From: Anditalea andensis
GTDB taxonomy: Bacteria > Bacteroidota > Bacteroidia > Cytophagales > Cyclobacteriaceae
Assembly (NCBI RefSeq): GCF_000714815.1
Contig: NZ_JMIH01000023.1
Location: forward strand, 310,001-374,000
Length of the DNA: 64,000 bases
Reading direction: 5' to 3'
Of this stretch, positions 40,031-49,479 are shown one piece after another. The notes beneath the pieces were generated by a model, which did not search any database, was not told the DNA's origin, and saw only the letters and a list, made by a program, of their open reading frames with translations. Position 1 is the stretch's first letter, and each line of letters opens with the position of its first letter. A program made the position numbers and the translations under genes.

Positions 40031-40856
40031 TAATAATTTCAGAAGCCCTATTCAAAGAATCTAGTTCCACTTGCATGACATTTTCTACCAAATACACAAA
40101 GGTCAGCCTGCTAAAATCAGTAGTAAGATTGATGGTAATGTCCAGATAGTTGGTTTCTGGTCCGGATCCCACTTCATCTACTATTCCGATATTGATACCT
40201 TCCGGAAAAATGGCGTTGTAGCCACTAGTGATGACCGTATCACCTTTATTTACCCTTACGTGCCTAGGGACATATAGGAGTTTTGCCTGGGTAGGATTTT
40301 TTCCATCCCATTTGGTAGACCCAAATACATCCGATGCTTTTATTTTAGAAGAAAGCAATAATTCTGTATGAAGAAGAGATATAACGGTGGAAAAATTATT
40401 AGTTACCCCTTTTACCCTTCCGATGACGCCTTGTTCATTAAACACCCCCATTCCTTCCCGTACACCATGGCGCCTGCCTTTGTTAAGGGTGATATGGTTT
40501 TGGTTAAACCGGATAGAATTATTAATAACTTTAGCCGACCTAAACTCATGTGCACTAGCAAAAGCACTGTCCAGATCGATATAAGCACTGTCTCTGGGAT
40601 GTGTTAGGTATTCTAGACGAGTTAAGAGCTCAGCATTTTTCTCTGCTAAGCCCTCATTGGCAATGCCTAATGTAAAATACCCTGTCACATTTTCCCGGGT
40701 TTCTAGAAAATTTCCAGTAATGTGATTGGAAGAGTTAAAAAAAACCGCTCCCTGGGGTGAATTGTATGAAACGATCAGCCAAATGGCGATCGTCTCTAAA
40801 GCTATGAATATAATAAAAACCCTTAGGCTGTATAGGAATAATAAAATGCGTTGCAT
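40023..40856 (-). CDS. mreC: Rod shape-determining protein MreC
   Basis: A 277-residue single-pass membrane protein: one N-terminal helix, a short coiled coil (about residues 70-90), then the periplasmic beta domains with ITLNKGRRHGVREGMGVFN and VITSGYNAIFPEGINIGIV, which are typical MreC motifs. It links MreB to the periplasmic peptidoglycan machinery. It lies 7 bases after mreB. Confidence 0.93.
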   Translation of the reverse strand: MQRILLFLYSLRVFIIFIALETIAIWLIVSYNSPQGAVFFNSSNHITGNFLETRENVTGYFTLGIANEGLAEKNAELLTRLEYLTHPRDSAYIDLDSAFASAHEFRSAKVINNSIRFNQNHITLNKGRRHGVREGMGVFNEQGVIGRVKGVTNNFSTVISLLHTELLLSSKIKASDVFGSTKWDGKNPTQAKLLYVPRHVRVNKGDTVITSGYNAIFPEGINIGIVDEVGSGPETNYLDITINLTTDFSRLTFVYLVENVMQVELDSLNRASEIINE

Positions 40857-40863
40857 TCAGTCA

Positions 40864-41892
40864 TTAGGTCATCAGAACAGTTCTGAAATTATTGATGTTT
40901 TTCAAGGCGGTACCTGTACCCCTCACCACTGCCCTTAGTGGATCTTCGGCGATATGGATGGGCAGTTTAGTTTTTTGATGTAACCGCTTATCCAATCCTT
41001 TTAATAACGCACCACCTCCTGTAAGATGTATCCCGTTATCATAAATATCAGCAGAAAGTTCTGGCGGGGCTATTTCTAGTGCTTTAAGTACAGCCTCTTC
41101 TATTTTAGAAACTGATTTATCAAGCGCAAATGCTATTTCTGAATAAGAAACTTTGATCACCTTTGGGATTCCTGTCATAAGGTCCCGGCCTCTGATTTCA
41201 TAATCTTCTGGCGCATCATCTAATTCGGTAAGGGCTGAACCTATGGCTATTTTTACTTTCTCAGCAGATCGCTCACCTATCAGTAGGTTATGCTGCCGCC
41301 TCATATAGTCCAATATATCCTTGGTAAAGGTATCACCTGCCACTCTTATGGATTGATCCGCTACTATACCTGAAAGTGCTATCAAAGCGATCTCGGTAGT
41401 ACCACCTCCGATATCTACGATCATAGATCCCATCGGTTTTTCTATATCTATACCTATACCAATGGCAGCTGCGATAGGCTCATATACCATATATACTTCC
41501 TTGGCACCAGCGTGCTCTGCAGAGTCACGTACGGCTCTTTTCTCCACTTCCGTAATACCGGAAGGGATACAGATCACCATTCTATGAGACTGCGGAAACA
41601 TACTTTTTTTATGCCCGGGGATCATTTTGATCATACCTCTGATCATCTGTTCAGCGGCATAAAAGTCCGCTATCACACCATCTTTCAGAGGGCGGATGGT
41701 CTTGATGTTTTCATGCGTTTTTTCATGCATGTTCATAGCCTCCCTACCTACGGCTAATACCCTGTTAGTGGTCTTGTCAATGGCGATGATGGAGGGTTCA
41801 TCTACTACTATTTTATCTTTATATATAATTAGCGTATTCGCAGTTCCTAAATCTATTGCAATGTCACTTGAGAAAAAATCGAATAATCCCAT
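40864..41892 (-). CDS. mreB: Rod shape-determining protein MreB
   Basis: A 342-residue actin homologue. The phosphate-binding segments are DLGTANTLIIYKDK at the N-terminus, VDIGGGTTEIALI, and LTGGGALLKGLDKRL. It forms filaments that guide side-wall synthesis. The first gene of the mre operon, it has a candidate TAAATTTG -7 element on the minus strand at 41973-41980. Confidence 0.97.
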   Translation of the reverse strand: MGLFDFFSSDIAIDLGTANTLIIYKDKIVVDEPSIIAIDKTTNRVLAVGREAMNMHEKTHENIKTIRPLKDGVIADFYAAEQMIRGMIKMIPGHKKSMFPQSHRMVICIPSGITEVEKRAVRDSAEHAGAKEVYMVYEPIAAAIGIGIDIEKPMGSMIVDIGGGTTEIALIALSGIVADQSIRVAGDTFTKDILDYMRRQHNLLIGERSAEKVKIAIGSALTELDDAPEDYEIRGRDLMTGIPKVIKVSYSEIAFALDKSVSKIEEAVLKALEIAPPELSADIYDNGIHLTGGGALLKGLDKRLHQKTKLPIHIAEDPLRAVVRGTGTALKNINNFRTVLMT

Positions 41893-42236
41893 GCTTGGTC
41901 TGTGCTTATTTGAGTTATGATTGAACGTTTTAAAGTTAGCATTAACAATGCTGAAATGAAAACGGGGGAGTGCAAATTTATTATCTTAATTTTAATTTAA
42001 AACGGACTTGCTCATTTATTTACTTTTATTTATTCATTATAAACAATATAATATTATCTGCGCTTCATCCTTAATGGCTATTAACGGCATTTTATATTAA
42101 AAATGCAAGTTCAAAGTTATATTCTATTATACTTTCATCGCTTTAAATTGACTGTATTTACAGCTTTTGATTAAATTCTCTTCAAGTAAAAATAATAATC
42201 ATTAACTTTGACTCCTACCCAAAACCAGCTATAAAC
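41893..42236. other. Divergent mreB/purM control region
   Basis: This AT-rich region contains two TAnnTTTG-type elements: TAAATTTG on the minus strand (41973-41980) for mreB, and TAACTTTG on the plus strand (42203-42210) for purM. Neither has a well-spaced -33 TTTG. No gene was seen. Confidence 0.45.
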
Positions 42237-43400
42237 ATGAACGAACGGTATATGCAGAGAGGGGTATCCGCATCAAAAGAGGATGTCCACCAGGCAATTT
42301 CCAATTTAAATAAAGGTCTATTTCCTAATGCTTTTTGCAAAATAGTGGAAGACACACTTGGCAATGACCCCGATTATTGTAATATCATGCATGCTGACGG
42401 AGCAGGCACAAAATCATCCTTAGCCTATCTTTATTGGAAAGAAACCGGAGATCTTAGTGTCTGGAAAGGCATAGCACAGGATGCCATCATCATGAATATA
42501 GATGACCTGCTCTGTGTAGGCGCCACCAATAATATCCTAGTATCAAGTACCATCGGCAGAAATAAAAATTTAATTCCCGGTGAAATAATTTCAGCCATTA
42601 TCAACGGCACCGAAGAAGTCCTGCAAATGCTCAGAGACAATGGTGTACATGCCATCCTTACTGGTGGGGAAACTGCAGATGTGGGAGATCTAGTGAGGAC
42701 AATAATTGTAGATAGCACAGTTACTGCCCGTATGAGAAGGGAAGATGTGATATCAAATGATAAAATCCAGTCAGGTGATGTCATCGTAGGCATCTCATCA
42801 TTTGGAAAAGCTAAATACGAAACAGACTTTAATGGAGGTATGGGCAGTAACGGCCTTACGTCAGCCAGGCATGACGTATTTAATAAAGTACTCCAAACTA
42901 AATACCCTGAGAGTTTCGACCCTTTGCTTCCGGATGAGTTGGTCTATTCAGGTAAGTACAACCTGACCGACGTGGCCCCGGGAGCAGTGATGGATATGGG
43001 AAAACTGGTTCTTTCACCTACCCGTACATATGCACCCATACTAGCAGAAGCATTGAAATATCTCCGTCCAAAGATTCATGGCCTGGTACACTGCAGTGGA
43101 GGAGCTCAGACTAAAGTATTACATTTCGTGGATAATGTACATATAATAAAAGACAATTTATTTTCTACCCCTCCCTTATTTCAAATCATCCAAGAAGAAA
43201 GTGGGACGGATTGGAAAGAAATGTATAAAGTATTCAACATGGGCCACAGAATGGAAGTTTATCTCGAAGAAAAGTATGCAGAAGAAATTATAGATATAGC
43301 AGAATACTATGGAGTAGATGCACAGGTAATAGGGAGAGTTCAGCCTTCTGAAGGCAAAAAGCTTACTATTCAAAGTTCACACGGAGTATTTGAATATTAA
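42237..43400 (+). CDS. purM: Phosphoribosylformylglycinamidine cyclo-ligase (AIR synthase)
   Basis: A 387-residue PurM-superfamily ATP enzyme of purine synthesis that closes FGAM to AIR. It has HADGAGTKSSLAYLYW at the N-terminal active site, DAIIMNIDDLLCVGA, LTGGETADVGDLV and the C-terminal GLVHCSGGAQTKVLHF. The protein resembles the longer Bacteroidota form of PurM. It is a single gene followed by a hairpin terminator. Confidence 0.9.
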   Translation: MNERYMQRGVSASKEDVHQAISNLNKGLFPNAFCKIVEDTLGNDPDYCNIMHADGAGTKSSLAYLYWKETGDLSVWKGIAQDAIIMNIDDLLCVGATNNILVSSTIGRNKNLIPGEIISAIINGTEEVLQMLRDNGVHAILTGGETADVGDLVRTIIVDSTVTARMRREDVISNDKIQSGDVIVGISSFGKAKYETDFNGGMGSNGLTSARHDVFNKVLQTKYPESFDPLLPDELVYSGKYNLTDVAPGAVMDMGKLVLSPTRTYAPILAEALKYLRPKIHGLVHCSGGAQTKVLHFVDNVHIIKDNLFSTPPLFQIIQEESGTDWKEMYKVFNMGHRMEVYLEEKYAEEIIDIAEYYGVDAQVIGRVQPSEGKKLTIQSSHGVFEY

Positions 43401-43427
43401 CCACTGCTTTAAAAATTATTTGTATCC

Positions 43428-43470
43428 AATTCAACTCCAACTTATTTTACTTGTTTGGGGTTGAATTTAT
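43428..43470 (+). terminator. purM terminator
   Basis: The 13-base arm at 43428-43440 pairs with 43455-43467, with one T-G wobble and a 14-base loop. A T-rich stretch follows. Confidence 0.6.
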
Positions 43471-43569
43471 TTTATAATTCTCACGCTATAGTCAGATATT
43501 TTTCTGCCCTCGATAGAATAGAAATACCTGATTCTTATTTAAATAATATCCATTCTCTGATTATCATAA

Positions 43570-44910
43570 ATGATCAATAAATGCTTAAAAATAATTGCTT
43601 GGGTATTAGGAATATTCTTGTTGTTTATTCTAGCGGTACTGGCTCCTATAGATAATTCAGATTTTAGAGAAAAGGAATATTATAAAACAACTGTCGAAAG
43701 CATAACAGACCTACAACTTCAGGGAGCTTCCACTGACCTATGGATAGCCGGCTGGTCTACTTCCAATATCACACCAGATCAACCTGTCAGCCTTGTCGGA
43801 TACCGGCCCAGAGGAGACTATGAATTTGTTCAGGACAGTTCTTATGTAAAGTCACTGCTGATAGGAAACAGCCGCCATACAGTAGCTATACTCAATTACG
43901 AGTTATTGATAATCCATCCATATATGGCTGGTAGAATAAAGGAAGCTATATCCAAAGAAGGATTGCCCATAGACCAAGTTATATTTACAGCCACCCATAC
44001 CCACAGTGGCTTGGGTGGATACATACCAGGCATAATGGGTAAAGTAGCCTTTGGTGGTTATGACGAAAAGATAATGTCCCTTTTTACCCGACAAACGGTA
44101 AGTGGTCTCAAACAGGCGCTGGCTAATATGGATACGGTCTCTATTACTTACCATAAAACAGCAGTGCCGGCAGGAGTAGCCAATCGCTTGATAGAAAATG
44201 GACCCAAAGACCCATATATAAGACAACTAATCCTTGAGACAAAAGCCAACAGAAAAGCCACACTATACACTTACAGCGCACATGCTACTGGACTTCACAG
44301 TCAGTATATGGGATTATCAGGGGATTATCCTTTTTATTTAAATAAAGCGTTAAAAGAAAAAGGATATGAATTTTCACTTTTTGCCTCAGGGGCGGTGGGG
44401 AGTCAAAGACCTGTGGTAGATGGAAGGGAGATAAAAGACATCCAGGAGTATGCATACCACCTGGAGAACTCCTTAACAGAAACATTACCTGAACATATAG
44501 ATACATTAGCAGGATCGCTCCACTTTGGATCAGTAAAAATGGAGCTGCCTAGCCCACATTACAGAATATCTGATCATATAAGGCTTCGCCCTTGGATATT
44601 TCATTGGTTGTTTGGAGACACCGGTGGTCATATTGACCTGCTCCTTTTAGGTAATACATTATTCCTTACATCTAGCGGAGAAGTTTCCGGTGAATTTTAC
44701 AAAACCTGGGATGATCTGGCTGACAGCCTTGATCTGAACCTAATTATCACCACCTTTAATGGCGGTTATATAGGATACGTCACCCCTGATAATTATTACC
44801 ATATGAAACATCATGAAGTCCGCGATACTCATTGGTTCGGCCCACAGGTAGGAAGATATAATCAGGAGATCATAAACCTTATGATTGTAAAAGCTTCTGA
44901 GGCACTATAA
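43570..44910 (+). CDS. Neutral/alkaline ceramidase-like hydrolase, membrane-anchored
   Basis: A 446-residue protein with one N-terminal membrane helix (about residues 8-26) or signal anchor, then the neutral ceramidase N-terminal domain. Visible motifs are the GWSTSNITPDQPVSLVGY start and the zinc-binding FTATHTHSGLGGY. Also seen are a SGDYPFY block and an ending typical of the family (TTFNGGYIGYVTPDNYY). The family hydrolyses the amide of ceramide; Bacteroidota make sphingolipids, so the activity is plausible, but the C-terminal Ig-like domain of full neutral ceramidases is absent. Confidence 0.8.
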   Translation: MINKCLKIIAWVLGIFLLFILAVLAPIDNSDFREKEYYKTTVESITDLQLQGASTDLWIAGWSTSNITPDQPVSLVGYRPRGDYEFVQDSSYVKSLLIGNSRHTVAILNYELLIIHPYMAGRIKEAISKEGLPIDQVIFTATHTHSGLGGYIPGIMGKVAFGGYDEKIMSLFTRQTVSGLKQALANMDTVSITYHKTAVPAGVANRLIENGPKDPYIRQLILETKANRKATLYTYSAHATGLHSQYMGLSGDYPFYLNKALKEKGYEFSLFASGAVGSQRPVVDGREIKDIQEYAYHLENSLTETLPEHIDTLAGSLHFGSVKMELPSPHYRISDHIRLRPWIFHWLFGDTGGHIDLLLLGNTLFLTSSGEVSGEFYKTWDDLADSLDLNLIITTFNGGYIGYVTPDNYYHMKHHEVRDTHWFGPQVGRYNQEIINLMIVKASEAL

Positions 44911-45135
44911 GCTCCAATAACAAATCATTCCACTATTCGTTTCTAATAGTAGGGTCCTAGTTTCATGGCAGCATTATTGTAATTCTACCAACTGAGCGAT
45001 CAAACCATTATCATGAACCCAAGCAAGGCAAAACCGTCACTTAGCAGATTGACATAATTAAGTATTATGCAAATACGAAACCCAAACCAAACCTTCGGTA
45101 GTGATTAAGACACGACCAATCAAAAAAATTTACAC

Positions 45136-46494
45136 ATGAAAAAATTCTTCCAATCTGTTTCCGGAATTAAGTCTTTATTAAAAAACCTGGACTTTGATAA
45201 ACTGAATAAACTCTCTCAAAAAGTGGATCTGAATGAAATGATGGGAGTAGTATCTGCCATGAGTGAAGAAGACCTGGGAAAGCTCATAAAGATGATGAAA
45301 TCCGGAGGGAAGAAAAAAGCAATCCCTGCTATCAATGGTGATTTTTATGAACTTGGCAAGACATTGCCACCAGCTGAGCGGGAAATCCAGCTGAAAGTCC
45401 GCTCATTCATGGAAAAGGAAATCCGTCCTATAGCCAATGAATATTGGAACAGGGCGGAATTTCCTATGCACATCATTCCAAAAATGGCAGAGTTGGGCAT
45501 AACAGGCCTTACCTATAAAGGATATGGCTGTCCCGGGCATTCCGCATTACTGGAAGGATTTTTAGCTATGGAAATGGCCAGGGTAGACACGAGTATATCT
45601 ACATTTTTCGGAGTGCAGAGTGGCCTGGCTATGGGATCCATATATTTTTGCGGATCTGAAGAGCAAAAACAGGAATGGCTCCCAAAAATGCATAAAATGG
45701 AAGTAATCGGTGCTTTTGGACTCACAGAGCCCGAAGTAGGATCAGGAGCTGCGGGAGGACTTACCACTACCTGCAAAAAAGAAGGCGACGAATGGGTGAT
45801 CAACGGACAGAAAAAATGGATAGGCAATGCTACCTTTTCAGATATAACCATCATCTGGGCTAGAGACTTGGATGATCAGAATGTCAAGGGCTTTATCGTG
45901 CGAAAAGATAACCCGGGATTCAGCGCTGAAAAGATGGAAAATAAGATGGCCCTAAGGACCGTTCAAAATGCACAGATAACACTAAAAGACTGCCGTGTAC
46001 CGGAAAGTGATCGACTCCAAGAAGCTAACTCTTTTAAAGACACCTCTGTAGTTTTGAAAATGACGAGAGCTGGAGTAGCATGGCAGGCAGTAGGTTGCTC
46101 AAGGGGAGCCTATGAAGCTGCATTAAAATACACAAATGACAGGCATCAGTTCGGCAGACCTATTGCCTCCTTTCAACTGGTACAGGATCTATTAGTGACC
46201 ATGCTGGGAGATCTTACTGCTATGCAGACCATGGTGACCAGATTATCTGTTATGCAGGACAATGGAGAACTGCTTGATGAACATGCTTCATTGGCTAAAG
46301 TTTTCTGTACCCTGAGGATGCGGGATATTGTAGATCAGGCCAGGGAACTATTTGGTGGTAATGGTATTTTACTGGAGTATGATATTGCCAGATTTGTGGC
46401 AGATGCAGAAGCTATTTATTCTTATGAGGGCACCAAAGAGATTAATTCATTGATTGTCGGAAGGGCTATTACGGGGCATAGTGCTTTCGTATAA
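45136..46494 (+). CDS. Acyl-CoA dehydrogenase, glutaryl-CoA dehydrogenase-like
   Basis: A 452-residue flavoenzyme. The dehydrogenase body starts near residue 75 (GKTLPPAEREIQLKVRSF) and has FGLTEPEVGSGAAGGL and the catalytic Glu in YSYEGTKEINSLIVGRAIT, which resembles glutaryl-CoA dehydrogenase (YEGT...GRAITG). The first about 65 residues are extra: an amphipathic, Lys/Met-rich segment (KLNKLSQKVDLNEMMG... KMMKSGGKKK). I do not recognise it. Substrate assignment to glutaryl-CoA is inference from the C-terminal motif. Confidence 0.88.
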   Translation: MKKFFQSVSGIKSLLKNLDFDKLNKLSQKVDLNEMMGVVSAMSEEDLGKLIKMMKSGGKKKAIPAINGDFYELGKTLPPAEREIQLKVRSFMEKEIRPIANEYWNRAEFPMHIIPKMAELGITGLTYKGYGCPGHSALLEGFLAMEMARVDTSISTFFGVQSGLAMGSIYFCGSEEQKQEWLPKMHKMEVIGAFGLTEPEVGSGAAGGLTTTCKKEGDEWVINGQKKWIGNATFSDITIIWARDLDDQNVKGFIVRKDNPGFSAEKMENKMALRTVQNAQITLKDCRVPESDRLQEANSFKDTSVVLKMTRAGVAWQAVGCSRGAYEAALKYTNDRHQFGRPIASFQLVQDLLVTMLGDLTAMQTMVTRLSVMQDNGELLDEHASLAKVFCTLRMRDIVDQARELFGGNGILLEYDIARFVADAEAIYSYEGTKEINSLIVGRAITGHSAFV

Positions 46495-46628
46495 GCTAAA
46501 ATATAATTTTCATTGAATACATTTGACCACGCATAACTAATACTATGGTATTAAGCAAGTCGTAAAAATTTAGCAATTAGTATTTATCGTATCAAAAAAG
46601 TAATAAATCATATATTTTATGGATATAT

Positions 46629-46958
46629 ATGTGCTATTTTTTTGCTTTAACTAATTGCAATATTAAAGAGGAGCCCATTTTAGGACGGTTCAAAATTGAA
46701 GGGATTTCGCCGGTACATGCTATTCCGGGAGAGGAAATAAGGATTTTGGGAGAAGGATTCGGGACAAATATCCAAAGCTACATACCCAAATTGGGAAACA
46801 GAAATATTGAAGTGAAAATTGTAGAAGATTCACTTCTTATCCTTCAAATCCCAGCAGATTTCATTATTGGAAATTATATATTATCATTAAACAGAGATGG
46901 ATATAGAGAATATTCTAAGTGGACTATAACTGAAAATCAATTGCCTCGAATTAATTGT
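46629..46958 (+). pseudogene. TIG/IPT-domain protein gene cut by an insertion sequence
   Basis: About 110 codons remain before the inserted element. One IPT/TIG domain is recognisable (FKIEGISPVHAIPGEEIRIL, GEGFGTNIQSYIP, then strands up to EYSKWTI), the fold found in Bacteroidota surface proteins such as SusE/SusF-like or glycan-binding lipoproteins. A short hydrophobic N-terminus ends in LTNC, which may be a lipoprotein signal, but no start codon upstream of 46629 gives a full signal peptide. Translation runs into the element at 46959. No continuation of the gene was found on the far side of the element. Confidence 0.7.
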
Positions 46959-46974
46959 TTAACCCAGATTGCAG
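46959..46974 (+). repeat. Left inverted repeat of the insertion sequence
   Basis: TTAACCCAGATTGCAG matches the reverse complement of the right end (TTAACCCAAGTTGCAG) at 14 of 16 positions. Confidence 0.85.
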
Positions 46975-48861
46975 CTAACCGCTTAGAAGTTTCTGTTTTT
47001 CAGCATTTTCCGTTTTTTTGGTTTCCGGTTTGTGTACTACAGATTTTCGTTTGGTAAACGGGCGGTGCTTGGTTTGAAGTATATCATAGATTTCTTTCAG
47101 ATTCCTGTTGGGCACGGTACACTTTCGGGTGGTGATGGTTTTGTCGTACGTGTTGATCCCCGATGTGGTGATCACCTTTTGGGTGTTACCTATTCTAACG
47201 ATTTCTTTCCAACAACTTTTTATACCATTGTTTTTAAGGTGGTACCTTACCGTATTGACCAGCCAGTAGCCCAGTATCCCAAGATGAAGATGTGCCATCG
47301 TTGCATCATCGTTCTTGTGGTAGATAGGCCTGAGATCCAGATCTGTTTTTAAAGTCCGGAACGCATTTTCTATTTCTCTGATGGTATTATATATGTTCCA
47401 GACAACTGCCTCTTCTTTTACATCCAGATTGGTGCGAAGAAAATATATGCCAAGGCCTTCATTTTTTTCCAGATGCCTGTCCACGTCTTTTTCCCATTTG
47501 ATATCCGTTGCAAGGTTTTTTTTGTCATCGCTGTCCACGGTAATATCATAATAGTGCTGGACGGAGGGGTACCTTTCCCTTGCCCTGCCTATCCGCTGGT
47601 GCACCTTATCCAATTTTTTCACGCCCCCTTTGCGGTGTATTGCCGTATGTATCCTTTGCAGGTCCTGTTCAAACCTTTTTTCAAACTGAAGCTTCATCCC
47701 CTCCTCTTTCTTTTCTTTTGAAGGGCTTTTGACTTCCAGGTAATAATCCGTGTTTTTTTCTGTAGTTACGGACCTGAGCCGGATAGTTTGCTTTGATTTT
47801 GTTTCCAACAGGGTGGTAAGCCTGTCGGGTACATATTGGTAGTTTTTCAGTTTTGTCCTGCTTACACAGAGATATTTGTATCCCTTGCTTTCAATGAGTT
47901 TGAGATTATCTTCTGTTGCGATACCGGCATAAAGGACCACCACTGCGGGGCCTTGGCAGGTATGGTTGGCCAGCTTCTCTATCATTGCCGAAAGGGTGTT
48001 GCTGTCGGCTATGTTTCCTTCCAGGACTGATGAGTATTTTATAAACCCCTCTATATTGACCACAAGGGCCAGTACTACCAGTTTTGCATCCTTTCTCTTT
48101 TCCTTGCTCCTGCCGAACTTGGCCAGGGCACTGTTTCGTTTCTCTCCCTCAAAATAAGTATTGGTCAGGTCATACAGGATGATTTTGTCAGCCAGGTCAA
48201 ACAGTTCGTTGGTACGCTTTGAAAGGTGTTTTTCCATTGCATCTCTTACACCGTACAGATCCAGTGCGCTTTTGTAAAGCCTGTCTTTGGTTATTTTGTC
48301 AGGGTCATATCCGGTAAGTTCGCATACGGCGGAGTTTTCTTTGATCCAACGGGTGGTTTTCAGTTCCGATGCGGGGTATATCGCACGGCTGATGACCTGC
48401 GTGGCGGCCAGCTTTGCCTGTTCCTGGGTAAAACCATGGGACAGTAAAAGCGGGGTCAGCTGCAGTTTCTCCCAGGTCTGATAGGCTATGTTCTCTGCAC
48501 CGATTTCCCGGGCATTGCTGTGCTGCAGGGTATCCATATCCACCATGCGGGACAGTTCCCCGGCTGATTTAATATCCAGTTTTTTCGATGATACAATACG
48601 CTGCCAAAAATCTTGGACATATTGCTTTACGGCCGGATCCCCCTTTTCATCAAAGAGCGGGATTTTGTGTTCATATTTATCGGTGAGTTGTTTCTGTATC
48701 TTATTGAGCTGCTCAGCACTTACCTCCTCCATGAACCCTACATTCAGAATGGTACGGTGGCATACCCGGTTATCAGCATTACGGTAACTTTCAACCAAAC
48801 GGTAGTAACCGCTGAGCTTTCCGGACTCGGGATGTTTACGTAATGAGAACTTGAAATACAT
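46975..48861 (-). CDS. IS1634-family transposase with an altered catalytic residue
   Basis: A 628-residue DDE transposase starting MYFKFSLRKHPESGKLSGYY. The frame extends upstream only through a TTG. It has the first catalytic Asp region IILYDLTNTYFEG and the C-terminal REIENAFRTLKTDL with the Glu. The second Asp region reads VVVLYAGIATEDN: family members as I recall them have Asp where this copy has Tyr, codon at 47929-47931. A single G-to-T change (GAT to TAT) would explain it. The frame is otherwise intact over its full length. The copy is probably unable to transpose by itself. Confidence 0.9.
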   Translation of the reverse strand: MYFKFSLRKHPESGKLSGYYRLVESYRNADNRVCHRTILNVGFMEEVSAEQLNKIQKQLTDKYEHKIPLFDEKGDPAVKQYVQDFWQRIVSSKKLDIKSAGELSRMVDMDTLQHSNAREIGAENIAYQTWEKLQLTPLLLSHGFTQEQAKLAATQVISRAIYPASELKTTRWIKENSAVCELTGYDPDKITKDRLYKSALDLYGVRDAMEKHLSKRTNELFDLADKIILYDLTNTYFEGEKRNSALAKFGRSKEKRKDAKLVVLALVVNIEGFIKYSSVLEGNIADSNTLSAMIEKLANHTCQGPAVVVLYAGIATEDNLKLIESKGYKYLCVSRTKLKNYQYVPDRLTTLLETKSKQTIRLRSVTTEKNTDYYLEVKSPSKEKKEEGMKLQFEKRFEQDLQRIHTAIHRKGGVKKLDKVHQRIGRARERYPSVQHYYDITVDSDDKKNLATDIKWEKDVDRHLEKNEGLGIYFLRTNLDVKEEAVVWNIYNTIREIENAFRTLKTDLDLRPIYHKNDDATMAHLHLGILGYWLVNTVRYHLKNNGIKSCWKEIVRIGNTQKVITTSGINTYDKTITTRKCTVPNRNLKEIYDILQTKHRPFTKRKSVVHKPETKKTENAEKQKLLSG

Positions 48862-49028
48862 ATTGTAAAGTACAGGCCTTTGGCTCAAAAAGGCAATACC
48901 CCCTGTGTACTACAAACCAAATGAAGCGCAAATGCAGGAAGCAAAAAAAATTTTCAATAGGGGGGTACGGAAAATTAGCATCGTTTTAATAGAAAATATC
49001 TCAAAAATTCTTTATTTACGCCAAGTTC

Positions 49029-49044
49029 CTGCAACTTGGGTTAA
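49029..49044 (-). repeat. Right inverted repeat of the insertion sequence
   Basis: CTGCAACTTGGGTTAA, the reverse complement of which matches the left end at 14 of 16 bases. Confidence 0.85.
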
Positions 49045-49479
49045 GATCGTTTTCAATTAAAGTTTTCATGAACCGATAGGTTACTATATACGAATAATCA
49101 TCGGCCATGCGGTAATTAAATGATAAGTCTATTTTGTTCAGTTGTTTTTTCCATACGCCCGAAGCTTGTCTTTTATATCTGAATCATATTTGTAAGAAAT
49201 CTACTAAGCCAATTACAAATAGACTTCCCTGTTATGCCAAAATCAGCTTCAATAACAGAAATACTAATTAGATGTTTATGCATTGCCAATGAATCAGCAA
49301 TCATTATAAAATATTTATTGTTGACAGAAAAAAAAAGGGCTTACGAATCGAACCGTTATATCCAGCTGTCACTATATTTTTCTTCACCTATTCTGAAAAA
49401 GCCCCAACAACATAGGTTTGGAACCCCATTTCAGAAATAATTCCTTTAAACCAGGTCCTCGATCGACCATCCTGAGGAA
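49045..49479. other. Non-coding stretch between the element and the accessory lipoprotein gene
   Basis: No gene could be supported. A minus-strand fragment of about 45 codons near 49045-49180 (containing NYRMADDYSYIV) has no upstream start and no family I recognise. A 68-codon plus-strand frame at 49234-49440 has no family signal. The region may hold decayed remains of earlier insertions. Confidence 0.4.

Larger units (their letters stand above)
46959..49044. mobile_element. IS1634-type insertion sequence, 2086 bp
   Basis: The element is bounded by 16-base imperfect inverted repeats at 46959-46974 and 49029-49044 and contains one long transposase gene on the minus strand. It lies inside a TIG-domain gene. 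I could not find a convincing short target duplication: the flanks share only an AATTAA (46949-46954 and 49055-49060), which is not directly adjacent on both sides. IS1634-type elements are known to make target duplications of variable length, so the lack of a short one is not decisive. Confidence 0.85.

Noticed and set aside
46949-49060. AATTAA on both sides of the insertion sequence as a target-site duplication
   Set aside because: The copies are 4 and 10 bases away from the inverted repeats, so they are not placed symmetrically; in AT-rich DNA such a match is expected by chance.
49234-49440. A 68-codon plus-strand frame right of the insertion sequence
   Set aside because: No recognisable motif, no promoter or neighbour support; probably a chance frame in decayed DNA.
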